From an uncultured Prevotellaceae bacterium (GTDB lineage Bacteria > Bacteroidota > Bacteroidia > Bacteroidales > Bacteroidaceae), in the NCBI GenBank assembly GCA_937910905.1, contig CALEPV010000081.1:1-23298 (forward strand): 23,298 nucleotides of DNA. The letters run 5' to 3'. A program made the translations under genes and the position numbers. Shown in pieces: positions 15,933-23,298 of this stretch. The notes beneath the pieces were generated by a model. The model worked only from the letters and a program-made list of their open reading frames with translations, did not search any database and was not told the origin of the DNA. Within the stretch, counting starts at the first letter, position 1. Each line of letters begins with the position of its first letter.

Positions 15933-18900
15933 TTAGAATACGCGCTTGCGGCCGCCGCTGATATATACGCCCCGCTTTGCTGGGTGGTCGGACACCCGAC
16001 GCCCGCTGAGGTCGTAGACGGCCGTTGCAGCTGCACTGCTGACTCTTGGCCGGTCATCTATGCCGACCACAACATCATCGTAGACATAGCGAGGCATCCA
16101 TAAGCGCAGGTCGTCTATGTAGAGGCGTGTCTGGTTAGCCGCGCCCTGATTGGCCGAGGTCGCGAGACCGAGGCGAAAGGTCACGTCTGTTGGCTCATAG
16201 AGCTTGAAGTCTATGTACTGCGGCTCCCATGTGTCGGCAGCTGTCGGCATCACATAGTACTGCTCACCGTTGAACTCCACGCCACAGAGCGAGGTGTTCA
16301 CGTTACCGCCTGTTGTAGCTACGACATTAGGGGCTGTGCGGCGGCTCTCGTTGGGGCATGTGTAGCGCATGTCGAATGCCAGCACGTATGGACCGGCGGG
16401 CAGTGTTACGGTCTGTGAGATAGCGTTGGTGCCTACGGCCCACGAGTTCAGGATGGACAGACAACGCCCACCAGCCTCATCGTCGTTGGCAGGCTCGGCC
16501 ATGATGCTTGCGCTGTTCCCCACCGACGATGGCGACACGCAATACTGCGTGAAGCTGTAAGGCATTGAGTAGAGCAGTGCAAAGTTACTTGCGGGCGATA
16601 GTGAGGTCTCTGCTGTCCAGCCCGCAACGGGCAGCACCTGCGGAAAAGACGCGTTACTGGCCTTTTCGCTCTGCGTGAAGCAGGGGTTGTACCTCGTGCC
16701 ATTCAGCGTGATGTTGCCGGTCGTGCTCCACGACTTGTCATTCTCGAAGGAGGGATTGGTGAGGTAGCGAGCTGTGACATCAACAAACGTGTACTCTTCT
16801 GGCTCAACCTCTTCAGCGTGCATAGATATATCACCGTCATCGTAACGGGCAATCATTGTCTGCCCTGCTTCTACGGTGAACTGCTTGCTCACTTTTGCGC
16901 CATCGCGCAGGTAGGTCACTGTGATATGCTGTGTCGCATTGCCTGCAGTGCGTACATAGAACTGGCTGTCATCGTAGCGGTTGAAGGTATTAGCCACCAC
17001 ATTGCCGCCACTGACGAACACCGTCAGAGGCTGCATCAGGCTGTGGTCCTTATCCAGACCGATGGTGCAGGTAGCTACATCGCCGCTGATGGTGGTCTCT
17101 TCGGACAGCACTGGTGCGCCCAGCCCCTCGAAGGTCAGCCCCTGGAGTGTTGCGCGGTTAGCTGAACCGCCGTTGAAGTTGGCAAGCAGCAAGTAGCGCG
17201 TGCCGTCGGGGTCGGCACATATGAGGCCGTTCCACCCATCGGGCAGTTGCGAGGTCAGACTCACGGCCTGCTCCTGCAGGCTTGCCGTGGTGACGCTGTC
17301 CACCTTACTGTAGTATATGACTGCCGAACGGTCTATGTCCTTGCCAGCGGTGAAGGACTCGTTCTGCACGCTGTACAGCGGATAGAACTTGGACACAAGA
17401 ACCGAGTTGGCGTTGGCCTGCTCGCCGAATGCCATACGACCGGTTCCACCAAGCGTGACAATGCCCACGCTATTGTCGATGTTGGCCCATGTGGTTTCGA
17501 GCTCTGTGGTGCGCGTGCCATCTGTCTGCACACGTCCGCCGGCATAGTACAGCGTACGCTGTGGGCGAGTGAAGGGGTCTGTAGTCACCGCCAGCATACC
17601 ACCCCTGCGCCCAGTGATAGTACCTGCGGCCAGGCCACGTACATTATTCATATATATTACGGCATTGCCGCGCGTAGCGGCCAACACGAAGCTGTTCTCC
17701 AATGTGGCATCATTGGTGTTGAGGCGACCATTCATCGTGAAGGCATTCTCGTGCAGGTCATATATGCCGCTGACTGTCGGTGTGGCATTGGTGCCCTTGC
17801 CGCTGACGTTGTACCAGCCTATGATGTTGCCTGTATTGTTGGCCTTGTATGGGCTGATGATCTTATTGCGGTCGGGGGTTGTGTCAGCGAAATAGCCTGT
17901 GTAGCTGCCTAGGCCGTTGCTCCATGAGAAGCATACGAAACGGTCCTTCGAGCTGGCACGCACGATGTTCTGTGTCTTGAACACATATGCATCCTGCGTC
18001 TTCGCACTGAAGGCATCCCATGTGGTTGGACGCAGGTTGGCTGTAGACGCCTGCAGATGCATCAGATAGGTCATCATCACACGATGAGCCTCAACGCCCA
18101 TACGTCGCGGTCCGATGTCGGAGCGCAGCAGCCACGAGCCGTCGGTCGTAGTGGTCTGACGTGCCTTGATGTACTTATAGGCCATATTCTCCAGCAGCAG
18201 GGCATCGGCATCACGAAGGAAGCAGGCGGCTGTGGAGTAGGATGTGATTTGGTCGTATAGGAACATGCTCCAGTCGTTGCCGTTGGGCATTGCCAGCTCG
18301 CCATCGGCCAGAGCCAGACGCGCCAGCACATCGGTCATCACGTGCTGCTGGTTGTGCATCAGCGCATTGGTGCTCCACTTGGGGCTGGCACCCTGGAACA
18401 GCAGCATGGCCAGATGAGCTTCGCCCAGCTCCTGCATCACCACGTTCTGATATGATGTATGGAAGTAGTTGTGGTTCTGAAGGGTGTAGTCGTCGTAGAG
18501 ATTCTGCCCGCGATACAGGTCGGCAACTGTGGTCTGGTCGTATGTGGGGTCTATCACAGTGTTGTCGGCAACATCGTCGGCCTGCGAATAGCTGTTGATA
18601 GCAAACAGGCGCAAGCGGTCAAACCACTGCTTGGCCAAAGCATCGTCGGGGTACAGGCCCAGGGCGCAGGCCAGGATGTCGGCCTCCCATCCGTTCTCCT
18701 CCGCTTTGGTGTCACCCGCATAGCCGGTAGGTATGCTGCGATAGAGCTCATAGTTGCACTCGGCCTTTATCATATTATATATGTATGTCTTCTGCGCTGC
18801 GGACAGCTCATCCTGCAGGAAGTAGCTGCTGTATGCAAGGCTCATGGCCCAGAGAGAGCTTTCCCACACGGCATCGCTGGTGCTAACACTGCCCCAGTAA

Positions 18901-19967
18901 GCATTATTGCTAGTCACCTTCAGCTTGTTGGCCTTGTGGGTGGAGTAGCCGAACACCAGGCTCTGCACAGCCATGTCGTGTATGTCGGCCCACGTGACAC
19001 CAGCCGGCAGCGTGACCTTGCCGCGAGCGTACTTGTACAGGAAGGCGCATATCATTGAGAAGTCAGCATTGGTGCGTACGCCGTCCTCGTTGTTCTGACC
19101 TGCACTGTTGGCCTTGAAGTAGCCGCAATCCTCGCCGGCCGAGTTGGGTGCCTGGCACTTGAACCATATATTCTTGGCGTACTGGCTGTGATTGGCCAGC
19201 ATCTGCAGCAAGCCCTCCATCATATCGGCCTCGCTGACGAAGTCGTGTGTGATGACGCCCTCAGTCGGTGATGCGACATCGGTTTCGCGGCCACCGATAA
19301 TGTTCGGTTCCACATAGTCGTCGGGCACAGCCACGAGCCGCACATCGTCGATAGCTATCTGACTGCCGCCGCTCACCCACGTGATGCTCAGCTCGATGTC
19401 GACTGCCTGGGTTGCATCGAGCTTGAAGCGCACCTGCTGATCGTCCCATGCCGACGATGCCATACATCCAGCGGAGCCCTGATTGAAGCCGAAGCTGGTA
19501 CTGCCAACAGTAGTAGAGCCAGCTACGACACGCACAGCAACAGAGCTGGTGGCTGAGTTCGCATAGAATGCCTTGGTCTTGAAGCGAAGCAGATAGCTGC
19601 CTGCAGCCAGCGCCTTTGTGGTCTGGCGTATGGTGGAGGTCGCATCGCTCCAGCCGTTGCGCTGGAACAGAGCGTACTTGCCATCGGCTATCGCCGTGCT
19701 GCCGAAGTTGTTGTCCGTGAAGCAGTCGGCCGTGATGAGCAGCTGCTTGTCTGGACGCGTAGTGGTCCAACCTGTGATTGAGGTTACGTCCCATCCGCGC
19801 AGGCCGTCGTTGCTTTCGCTCTTCTTCGTGGCGTCTGTGCATGATGCTGCATCGTCCTCAAACGATGGGTTAACTATATATGTGCCAGTCACATCGGTCT
19901 GTGCCGATACCAAGGTGCCCATCAGCAATGCTGCCAATGTCACCAGCGTTCTACCAAGGTGTCGCAT
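15933..19967 (-). CDS. secreted multi-domain protein: two carbohydrate-binding-like modules, alpha-toroid-like core, T9SS-type C-terminal tail
   Basis: A 1344-residue exported protein with a signal peptide (MRHLGRTLVTLAALLMGTLVSA, cleavage before QTDVTG). Two jelly-roll, carbohydrate-binding-like modules are recognisable by the paired phrases NPSFEDD ... IAIDDVRLVA (about 28-215) and NPSFENDKSW ... LYIDDLRLW (about 1085-1290). Between them lies a helix-rich region (about 225-650), with conserved-looking NHNYFHTSYQNV and GSWLLRSDIGPRRMG segments, then a beta-rich region. This layout recalls polysaccharide lyases or glycosidases with an (alpha/alpha) toroid and a beta-sandwich, but I cannot assign a CAZy family or catalytic residues. 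The last ~45 residues (AVYDLSGRRVSD ... GVYISGGRKRVF) look like a Por/type IX sorting domain. ATG 19967 is chosen because it opens the signal peptide; the upstream in-frame ATG at 20036 precedes the promoter. Confidence 0.75.
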   Translation of the reverse strand: MRHLGRTLVTLAALLMGTLVSAQTDVTGTYIVNPSFEDDAASCTDATKKSESNDGLRGWDVTSITGWTTTRPDKQLLITADCFTDNNFGSTAIADGKYALFQRNGWSDATSTIRQTTKALAAGSYLLRFKTKAFYANSATSSVAVRVVAGSTTVGSTSFGFNQGSAGCMASSAWDDQQVRFKLDATQAVDIELSITWVSGGSQIAIDDVRLVAVPDDYVEPNIIGGRETDVASPTEGVITHDFVSEADMMEGLLQMLANHSQYAKNIWFKCQAPNSAGEDCGYFKANSAGQNNEDGVRTNADFSMICAFLYKYARGKVTLPAGVTWADIHDMAVQSLVFGYSTHKANKLKVTSNNAYWGSVSTSDAVWESSLWAMSLAYSSYFLQDELSAAQKTYIYNMIKAECNYELYRSIPTGYAGDTKAEENGWEADILACALGLYPDDALAKQWFDRLRLFAINSYSQADDVADNTVIDPTYDQTTVADLYRGQNLYDDYTLQNHNYFHTSYQNVVMQELGEAHLAMLLFQGASPKWSTNALMHNQQHVMTDVLARLALADGELAMPNGNDWSMFLYDQITSYSTAACFLRDADALLLENMAYKYIKARQTTTTDGSWLLRSDIGPRRMGVEAHRVMMTYLMHLQASTANLRPTTWDAFSAKTQDAYVFKTQNIVRASSKDRFVCFSWSNGLGSYTGYFADTTPDRNKIISPYKANNTGNIIGWYNVSGKGTNATPTVSGIYDLHENAFTMNGRLNTNDATLENSFVLAATRGNAVIYMNNVRGLAAGTITGRRGGMLAVTTDPFTRPQRTLYYAGGRVQTDGTRTTELETTWANIDNSVGIVTLGGTGRMAFGEQANANSVLVSKFYPLYSVQNESFTAGKDIDRSAVIYYSKVDSVTTASLQEQAVSLTSQLPDGWNGLICADPDGTRYLLLANFNGGSANRATLQGLTFEGLGAPVLSEETTISGDVATCTIGLDKDHSLMQPLTVFVSGGNVVANTFNRYDDSQFYVRTAGNATQHITVTYLRDGAKVSKQFTVEAGQTMIARYDDGDISMHAEEVEPEEYTFVDVTARYLTNPSFENDKSWSTTGNITLNGTRYNPCFTQSEKASNASFPQVLPVAGWTAETSLSPASNFALLYSMPYSFTQYCVSPSSVGNSASIMAEPANDDEAGGRCLSILNSWAVGTNAISQTVTLPAGPYVLAFDMRYTCPNESRRTAPNVVATTGGNVNTSLCGVEFNGEQYYVMPTAADTWEPQYIDFKLYEPTDVTFRLGLATSANQGAANQTRLYIDDLRLWMPRYVYDDVVVGIDDRPRVSSAAATAVYDLSGRRVSDHPAKRGVYISGGRKRVF

Positions 19968-19994
19968 ATTGAGTATTCTTTGTGTTTTTCGGCG

Positions 19995-20002
19995 CAAAGT
20001 TA
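19995..20002 (-). promoter_or_regulatory. -7 box (TAACTTTG) for the large secreted protein
   Basis: TAACTTTG on the - strand matches TAnnTTTG. The predicted start near 19988 leaves a 21-base leader to ATG 19967. This supports the shorter gene model over the upstream ATG at 20036. A divergent promoter for the MerR-type gene lies about 90 bases away. Confidence 0.6.
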
Positions 20003-20088
20003 ATAGTTTCCTATTAATACATAGAGGGTTCTGCACATATTTTCAGCTCAAAGCGCAGGATTTTGTTTTTGGTATCAGGGATTATTAA

Positions 20089-20096
20089 TACCTTTG
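20089..20096 (+). promoter_or_regulatory. -7 box (TACCTTTG) for the MerR-type regulator
   Basis: TACCTTTG matches TAnnTTTG, with a TTTG at 20068-20071 (17 bases upstream) that may serve as the -33 element. The predicted start is near 20103. The first ATG (20107) would have only a 4-base leader, so the ATG at 20119 is the likelier start. Confidence 0.6.
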
Positions 20097-20118
20097 CCGT
20101 AAAGTAATGAATATCGCT

Positions 20119-20466
20119 ATGGCACTCAACACAAACAAAGAGCTAAAGACATTCTACAGCATTACTGAGGTGAGTGAGATGTTCGGCATCTCGGCTTCGA
20201 ACCTGCGTTTCTGGGAGAAGGAGTTTCCCAGCATCAAGCCTCGCAAGAGCGGCAACAACGTGCGCCGCTACACCAAGGAGGATATCGAGGAGATTCGCTT
20301 GGTATACGACCTGGTGAAGGTGCGCAACATGAAGCTGTCCACAGCACGCGAGCTGCTGCATCGCAACAAGCAGGGAGCCAAGGACAGCAGTGACCTCATG
20401 GATCGCTTACAAAATGTGCGCGCCCAGCTCATGGAACTGAAGCGAGAGCTGGACGGGCTTACATAG
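20119..20466 (+). CDS. small MerR-family transcriptional regulator
   Basis: A 115-residue DNA-binding protein. The N-terminal winged helix-turn-helix is plain: YSITEVSEMFGISASNLRFWEKEF and then a wing with RRYTKEDIEEIRLVYDLVK. A predicted C-terminal coiled coil (DLMDRLQNVRAQLMELKREL) would dimerise it. There is no effector domain or conserved cysteine set, so no ligand can be assigned. Short MerR-like proteins starting MALNTNK are common in Bacteroidota. I use the ATG at 20119 instead of 20107 because the -7 box leaves almost no leader for the earlier ATG. It is divergent from the large secreted protein, which makes that gene a candidate target. Its stop lies 8 bases from the convergent lipoprotein stop. 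Confidence 0.88.
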   Translation: MALNTNKELKTFYSITEVSEMFGISASNLRFWEKEFPSIKPRKSGNNVRRYTKEDIEEIRLVYDLVKVRNMKLSTARELLHRNKQGAKDSSDLMDRLQNVRAQLMELKRELDGLT

Positions 20467-20474
20467 GGAGTGGA

Positions 20475-20876
20475 CTACTCCTCCGCATCGCTGAATGGAT
20501 AGAGTTCGTAGGTCTTGCCATTGGAGCGCTTGAGTTGCAGCACTTCGTTGGCGGTGTACGTAACGACTGTCATAACCTCCGAGCTGTTGTCGGAGTAAGT
20601 CAGTGTCAGCGTGTTGTTCTCAGTGTCCAGCACGTAGGTGAAGGGGATTGCTGTGCTGGTGCCATCGTAGAGATTGCCTGATGTACCGTTAGTGAATTCG
20701 ATAGCGAACATGCTGTCCTGCGTGATCCAGGCTGTGCCCGACAGCTCATTTCCCGACAGGAAGAGCTCCAGTATCTGTAGAGCGGTATTGATTTCGTCTT
20801 CACTGCAGCTGGTCATTGTGGCGGGGCTTGACACAGCGGTCATTATTGTGGCCACAAGTAGGAACTTCTTTTTCAT
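20475..20876 (-). CDS. small lipoprotein of unknown function
   Basis: A 133-residue lipoprotein. The signal peptide (MKKKFLLVATIMTAVSS) leads to a lipobox-like MTSC with the lipidated cysteine at C24. The acidic SEDE after the cysteine resembles, but does not exactly match, the Bacteroidota lipoprotein export signal for surface display. The mature region is beta-rich (TAWITQDSMFAIEF, GNLYDGTS, LTLTYSDNSSE, ELYPF), of lipocalin-like character, with no recognised family. It starts 20 bases after the relA/spoT stop on the same strand and probably shares its transcript. No independent promoter is visible. Confidence 0.75.
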   Translation of the reverse strand: MKKKFLLVATIMTAVSSPATMTSCSEDEINTALQILELFLSGNELSGTAWITQDSMFAIEFTNGTSGNLYDGTSTAIPFTYVLDTENNTLTLTYSDNSSEVMTVVTYTANEVLQLKRSNGKTYELYPFSDAEE

Positions 20877-20896
20877 ATATATAATAATGTATATGT

Positions 20897-23167
20897 TTAC
20901 GATATGCGTATCACCTCTTCAAGGCCATTGATATTGCGTATGTTCTTAATTATCGAGGCCAGGTCATCTGCATCGTAGACGCTGAGCTCGATGTTGCCCT
21001 GAAAGATACCGTCGTTGGTGTCGATGGCCAACCTGCGCACGTTGATGTTGAAGTCGCGCGTCAGCACATCGGTGAGGCTGCGCAGTATGCCTACACGGTC
21101 TATACCTTCGATATGTACGGTAGCCGAGAAGGTCATCTGCCTATGCATGTCCCACTGCGCTGCCAGTATACGATTGCCCTGACTGGTCTTCAGCTTGTCG
21201 GCTATGGCGCACTGGCGCTTGTGTATGGTCACGCGGTTGCGGTCGTCAAGGTAGCCCAGTATGTCGTCGCCTGGTATAGGCTGGCACTCCGGACAGAACA
21301 CGAAGTGCGACAGATTGGACTCGTTGAGCACCACAGGCTGCTTCTTGTTGATGGTGGGCATCGGAACGGCAGTATCCTCTGTCGCGGTCTCGACCTGCGG
21401 CTTGTCCTTCACAAACGGTATGAAGCGCTTCCAGCTGCGTGACTTCGGGCGGTCGGGCGTTATCTCGTGCTGCACGGCATCAGCATCGGCATCGGAGAGT
21501 GTCAGTATGCCTGAGCCGACGTCGGCGAATAGGTCCTCGCGCGACGTCTGGTTGTGGATGGTACACAGACGGTCCATGAACACGCTTGTGGGCTGCAGGT
21601 CGTGGCTCTCGAACCATGTCACTACAGTTTCCTCGCCCGCCTTCTGCTGCTCGCGACGCTTGCGGCGCAGTATAGCCTCAATCTTGTTCTTGGCCTTGGC
21701 GGTGGTGGCAAACTGCAGCCACGATTTCTCAACGCGCATCTGCGACGAGGTAAGTATCTCTACCTGGTCGCCGCTCTTCAGCTTGTGGCTGATGGGCACA
21801 AGCTGGTGGTTGACCTTCGCGCCCATGCAATGGGTGCCTACGAAGGTGTGTATGCTGAATGCGAAGTCGAGCGCCGTACAGCCTGCCGGCATGGTGCGGA
21901 ACTCGCCCTTCGGCGTCACCACCAGTATCTCGGATGCATAGAGGTTCAGCTTGATGGTGTCCAGGAAGTCCATTGCCGACGGCTGCGGGTCGTCCAGTAT
22001 CTCCTTGATGGTAGACAGCCACTTGTCCAGCTCGGTCTCCGAGGCGGTGTTGTCCTTGTTGCCGTCCTTGTACTTCCAGTGGGCTGCGAAGCCGCGCTCG
22101 GCTATCTCGTCCATGCGGCGCGAGCGTATCTGCACCTCTATCCAGCGGCCCTCGTGCTCGTTGATGCGGCTCATCAGCGTGGTGTGCAGAGCCTGGTAGC
22201 CATTGGCCTTGGGGCGTTTCAGCCAGTTGCGCGTGCGGTCGGGATGCTCATCGTATATACTAGTACATGCGCCGTATATCTGCCAGCACTCACCTATCTC
22301 ATTGTCGGCATCTATGGGGTCGAAGATGATGCGCGCAGCCAGCAGGTCGTAGACCTCGTCGAAGGTCACATGCTTGTTCTGCATCTTGGTCCAGATGCTG
22401 TATGGCCGCTTGATGCGCTCACGTATCTCGTAGTGGAAGCCCATCTTGTCCAGACGGGCGCTGATTGGCTCTATGAAGTTGGTGAATGCCTGCTTCAGTT
22501 CAGGGCGCATGGCCTCTATCTGACGGCTGATCTGCTCATGCTGCTCGGGGTGTTCGTAGCGAAAGCTGAGGTCTTCCAGTTCTTCCTTGATGAGATTCAG
22601 GCCCAGCCTGTGGGCCAGTGGAGCATATATGTACAGCGTCTCGCCTGCGATCTTGTACTGCTTGTGGGCAGGCTGGGAGCCGAGTGTGCGCATGTTGTGC
22701 AGGCGGTCGCTGATCTTGATGAGTATCACGCGTATGTCGTCGCTCATCGTGAGCAGCAGCTTCTTGAACGACTCGGCCTGTGCAGATGCCTTGTCGCCGA
22801 ATATACCGCCTGATATTTTGGTGAGGCCGTCAACAATCTGGGCTATCTTAGGACCGAAGATGTTGGCCAAGTCGTCCACCGTGTACTCTGTGTCCTCCAC
22901 CACATCGTGCAGCAGAGCGGAGCAGATGCTGGTGCTGCCCAGGCCTATCTCGCCGCAGGCTATCTGCGCCACGGCCAGCGGATGCATGATATACGGTTCA
23001 CCCGACAGCCTGCGCACACCCTTGTGCGCCTGCTTGGCGAAGTTGAAAGCCTTGCTGATAAGGTCCACCTTCTTGCGGTGTGGCGACGCGAGATATGTGT
23101 CAATGAGTTGCTGATAGGCAACCTGCACCATAGCCTCATCGCGTTGCTCTTGTGTCATGTCGCTCAT
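20897..23167 (-). CDS. RelA/SpoT bifunctional (p)ppGpp synthetase-hydrolase
   Basis: Makes and degrades the alarmone (p)ppGpp in the stringent response. The 756 residues carry the full long-RSH order: an HD hydrolase domain with H62, H87-D88 and E91-D92 in LLHDVVEDT and KISDRLHNMRTL, so hydrolysis should be intact; a synthetase domain (about 230-370) with YSIWTKMQNKH, VYDLLAARIIFDP, RPKANGYQALHTTL and WIEVQIRSRRMDEIAERG; a TGS domain (about 410-480); a middle helical/Cys-containing region (VFCPECQPIPGDDI); and a C-terminal ACT domain (AIDTNDGIFQGNIELSV). It is the only gene here with a strong Shine-Dalgarno (AAGGAGGG). A small lipoprotein follows 20 bases downstream. Whether it is the RelA-like or SpoT-like paralogue cannot be told from the window. 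Confidence 0.95.
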   Translation of the reverse strand: MSDMTQEQRDEAMVQVAYQQLIDTYLASPHRKKVDLISKAFNFAKQAHKGVRRLSGEPYIMHPLAVAQIACGEIGLGSTSICSALLHDVVEDTEYTVDDLANIFGPKIAQIVDGLTKISGGIFGDKASAQAESFKKLLLTMSDDIRVILIKISDRLHNMRTLGSQPAHKQYKIAGETLYIYAPLAHRLGLNLIKEELEDLSFRYEHPEQHEQISRQIEAMRPELKQAFTNFIEPISARLDKMGFHYEIRERIKRPYSIWTKMQNKHVTFDEVYDLLAARIIFDPIDADNEIGECWQIYGACTSIYDEHPDRTRNWLKRPKANGYQALHTTLMSRINEHEGRWIEVQIRSRRMDEIAERGFAAHWKYKDGNKDNTASETELDKWLSTIKEILDDPQPSAMDFLDTIKLNLYASEILVVTPKGEFRTMPAGCTALDFAFSIHTFVGTHCMGAKVNHQLVPISHKLKSGDQVEILTSSQMRVEKSWLQFATTAKAKNKIEAILRRKRREQQKAGEETVVTWFESHDLQPTSVFMDRLCTIHNQTSREDLFADVGSGILTLSDADADAVQHEITPDRPKSRSWKRFIPFVKDKPQVETATEDTAVPMPTINKKQPVVLNESNLSHFVFCPECQPIPGDDILGYLDDRNRVTIHKRQCAIADKLKTSQGNRILAAQWDMHRQMTFSATVHIEGIDRVGILRSLTDVLTRDFNINVRRLAIDTNDGIFQGNIELSVYDADDLASIIKNIRNINGLEEVIRIS

Positions 23168-23171
23168 AATG

Positions 23172-23179
23172 CCCTCCTT
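23172..23179 (-). promoter_or_regulatory. strong Shine-Dalgarno (AAGGAGGG) for relA/spoT
   Basis: On the - strand AAGGAGGG lies 4 bases before the ATG at 23167, close to ideal anti-Shine-Dalgarno complementarity. Bacteroidota mRNAs usually lack such sites, and the other genes here show none of comparable strength. This makes it both a start-defining site and an oddity. Confidence 0.75.
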
Positions 23180-23212
23180 CCTTATAGTCGTTTCGTCTCA
23201 ATGCCTGTACGC

Positions 23213-23270
23213 CTATCGGCGTCTGCGCGAGCCGCGCCGTGCGGCCGAAGTGCGGCGCCCGCGTGTCGCC
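23213..23270 (-). CDS. possible 3' end of a basic protein (partial)
   Basis: One - strand frame from the right edge reads an arginine-rich stretch (RGRRTSAARRGSRRRR) ending in TAG at 23215-23213. Such basic tails close several RNA-binding or helicase proteins, and the tail would end 45 bases before relA. Only about 18 codons are present before the adapter, so no function can be given. It could also be noncoding GC-rich sequence. Confidence 0.3.
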
Positions 23271-23298
23271 AGATCGGAAGAGCACACGTCTGAACTCC
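23271..23298 (+). other. Illumina TruSeq adapter sequence (assembly artefact)
   Basis: These 28 bases begin AGATCGGAAGAGC and continue as the standard TruSeq read-1 adapter. Such a match is far beyond chance. It marks read-through of a short insert that survived trimming, so genomic sequence ends at 23270. Confidence 0.97.

Noticed and set aside
21554..22813. A 419-codon open frame on the + strand opposite relA/spoT
   Set aside because: It lies entirely antisense to a well-conserved gene, its translation is low-complexity (rich in V, L, A, Y) and it has no promoter or recognised domain. Long antisense frames are expected from codon bias.

Overview
This window looks like one end of a metagenome-assembled contig from a member of the Bacteroidales, probably Prevotellaceae, Muribaculaceae or a relative. 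The evidence is family-level. Five intergenic sites match the Bacteroidota -7 promoter consensus TAnnTTTG. Shine-Dalgarno sequences are almost absent. MurF and alanine racemase are fused in one chain, a known Bacteroidota arrangement. There is a lipoprotein whose N-terminus resembles the PL29-lyase N-terminal (DUF4988) domain, and a large secreted protein with a tail like the type IX secretion (Por) sorting domain. The genes are fairly GC-rich and their leaders are AT-rich. The last 28 bases (23271-23298) match the start of the Illumina TruSeq adapter and are not genomic.

Layout. On the + strand, 174-5817 carries an M24B Xaa-Pro aminopeptidase, an exported papain-fold (C1) peptidase and a Dna2-like nuclease-helicase, closely spaced. 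On the - strand, 13284-5804 reads type I asparaginase, a free-standing protein resembling the C-terminal region of B12-dependent ribonucleotide reductase, FolB, MurF-Alr and then ClpB. The first four are packed like an operon. A cluster of three stem-loops at 8471-8589 separates MurF-Alr from ClpB. At 13380-20036 a collagen-like/CotH-kinase lipoprotein (+) converges on a 1344-residue secreted protein with two carbohydrate-binding-like modules (-). At 20119-23167 a small MerR-type regulator (+) converges on a relA/spoT gene followed by a small lipoprotein (-).

How the parts relate. The first block handles peptides and nucleic acid. The asparaginase-to-MurF-Alr block combines nitrogen and amino-acid metabolism, folate synthesis and D-Ala-D-Ala supply for peptidoglycan. 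ClpB is protein quality control and RelA/SpoT is the stringent response. The 13.3-20 kb section is the accessory part and holds two large envelope or secreted proteins of unclear substrate. No tRNA, rRNA, CRISPR array, insertion sequence or phage gene was seen. No gene-free stretch exceeds 300 bases. The longest is 8402-8593 (192 bases), which is nearly filled by the stem-loops.

The most unusual items are the stem-loop cluster, the stand-alone ribonucleotide-reductase-like protein, the collagen-repeat CotH lipoprotein, and the strong Shine-Dalgarno sequence in front of relA. None of them is proven to be a new system from sequence alone.
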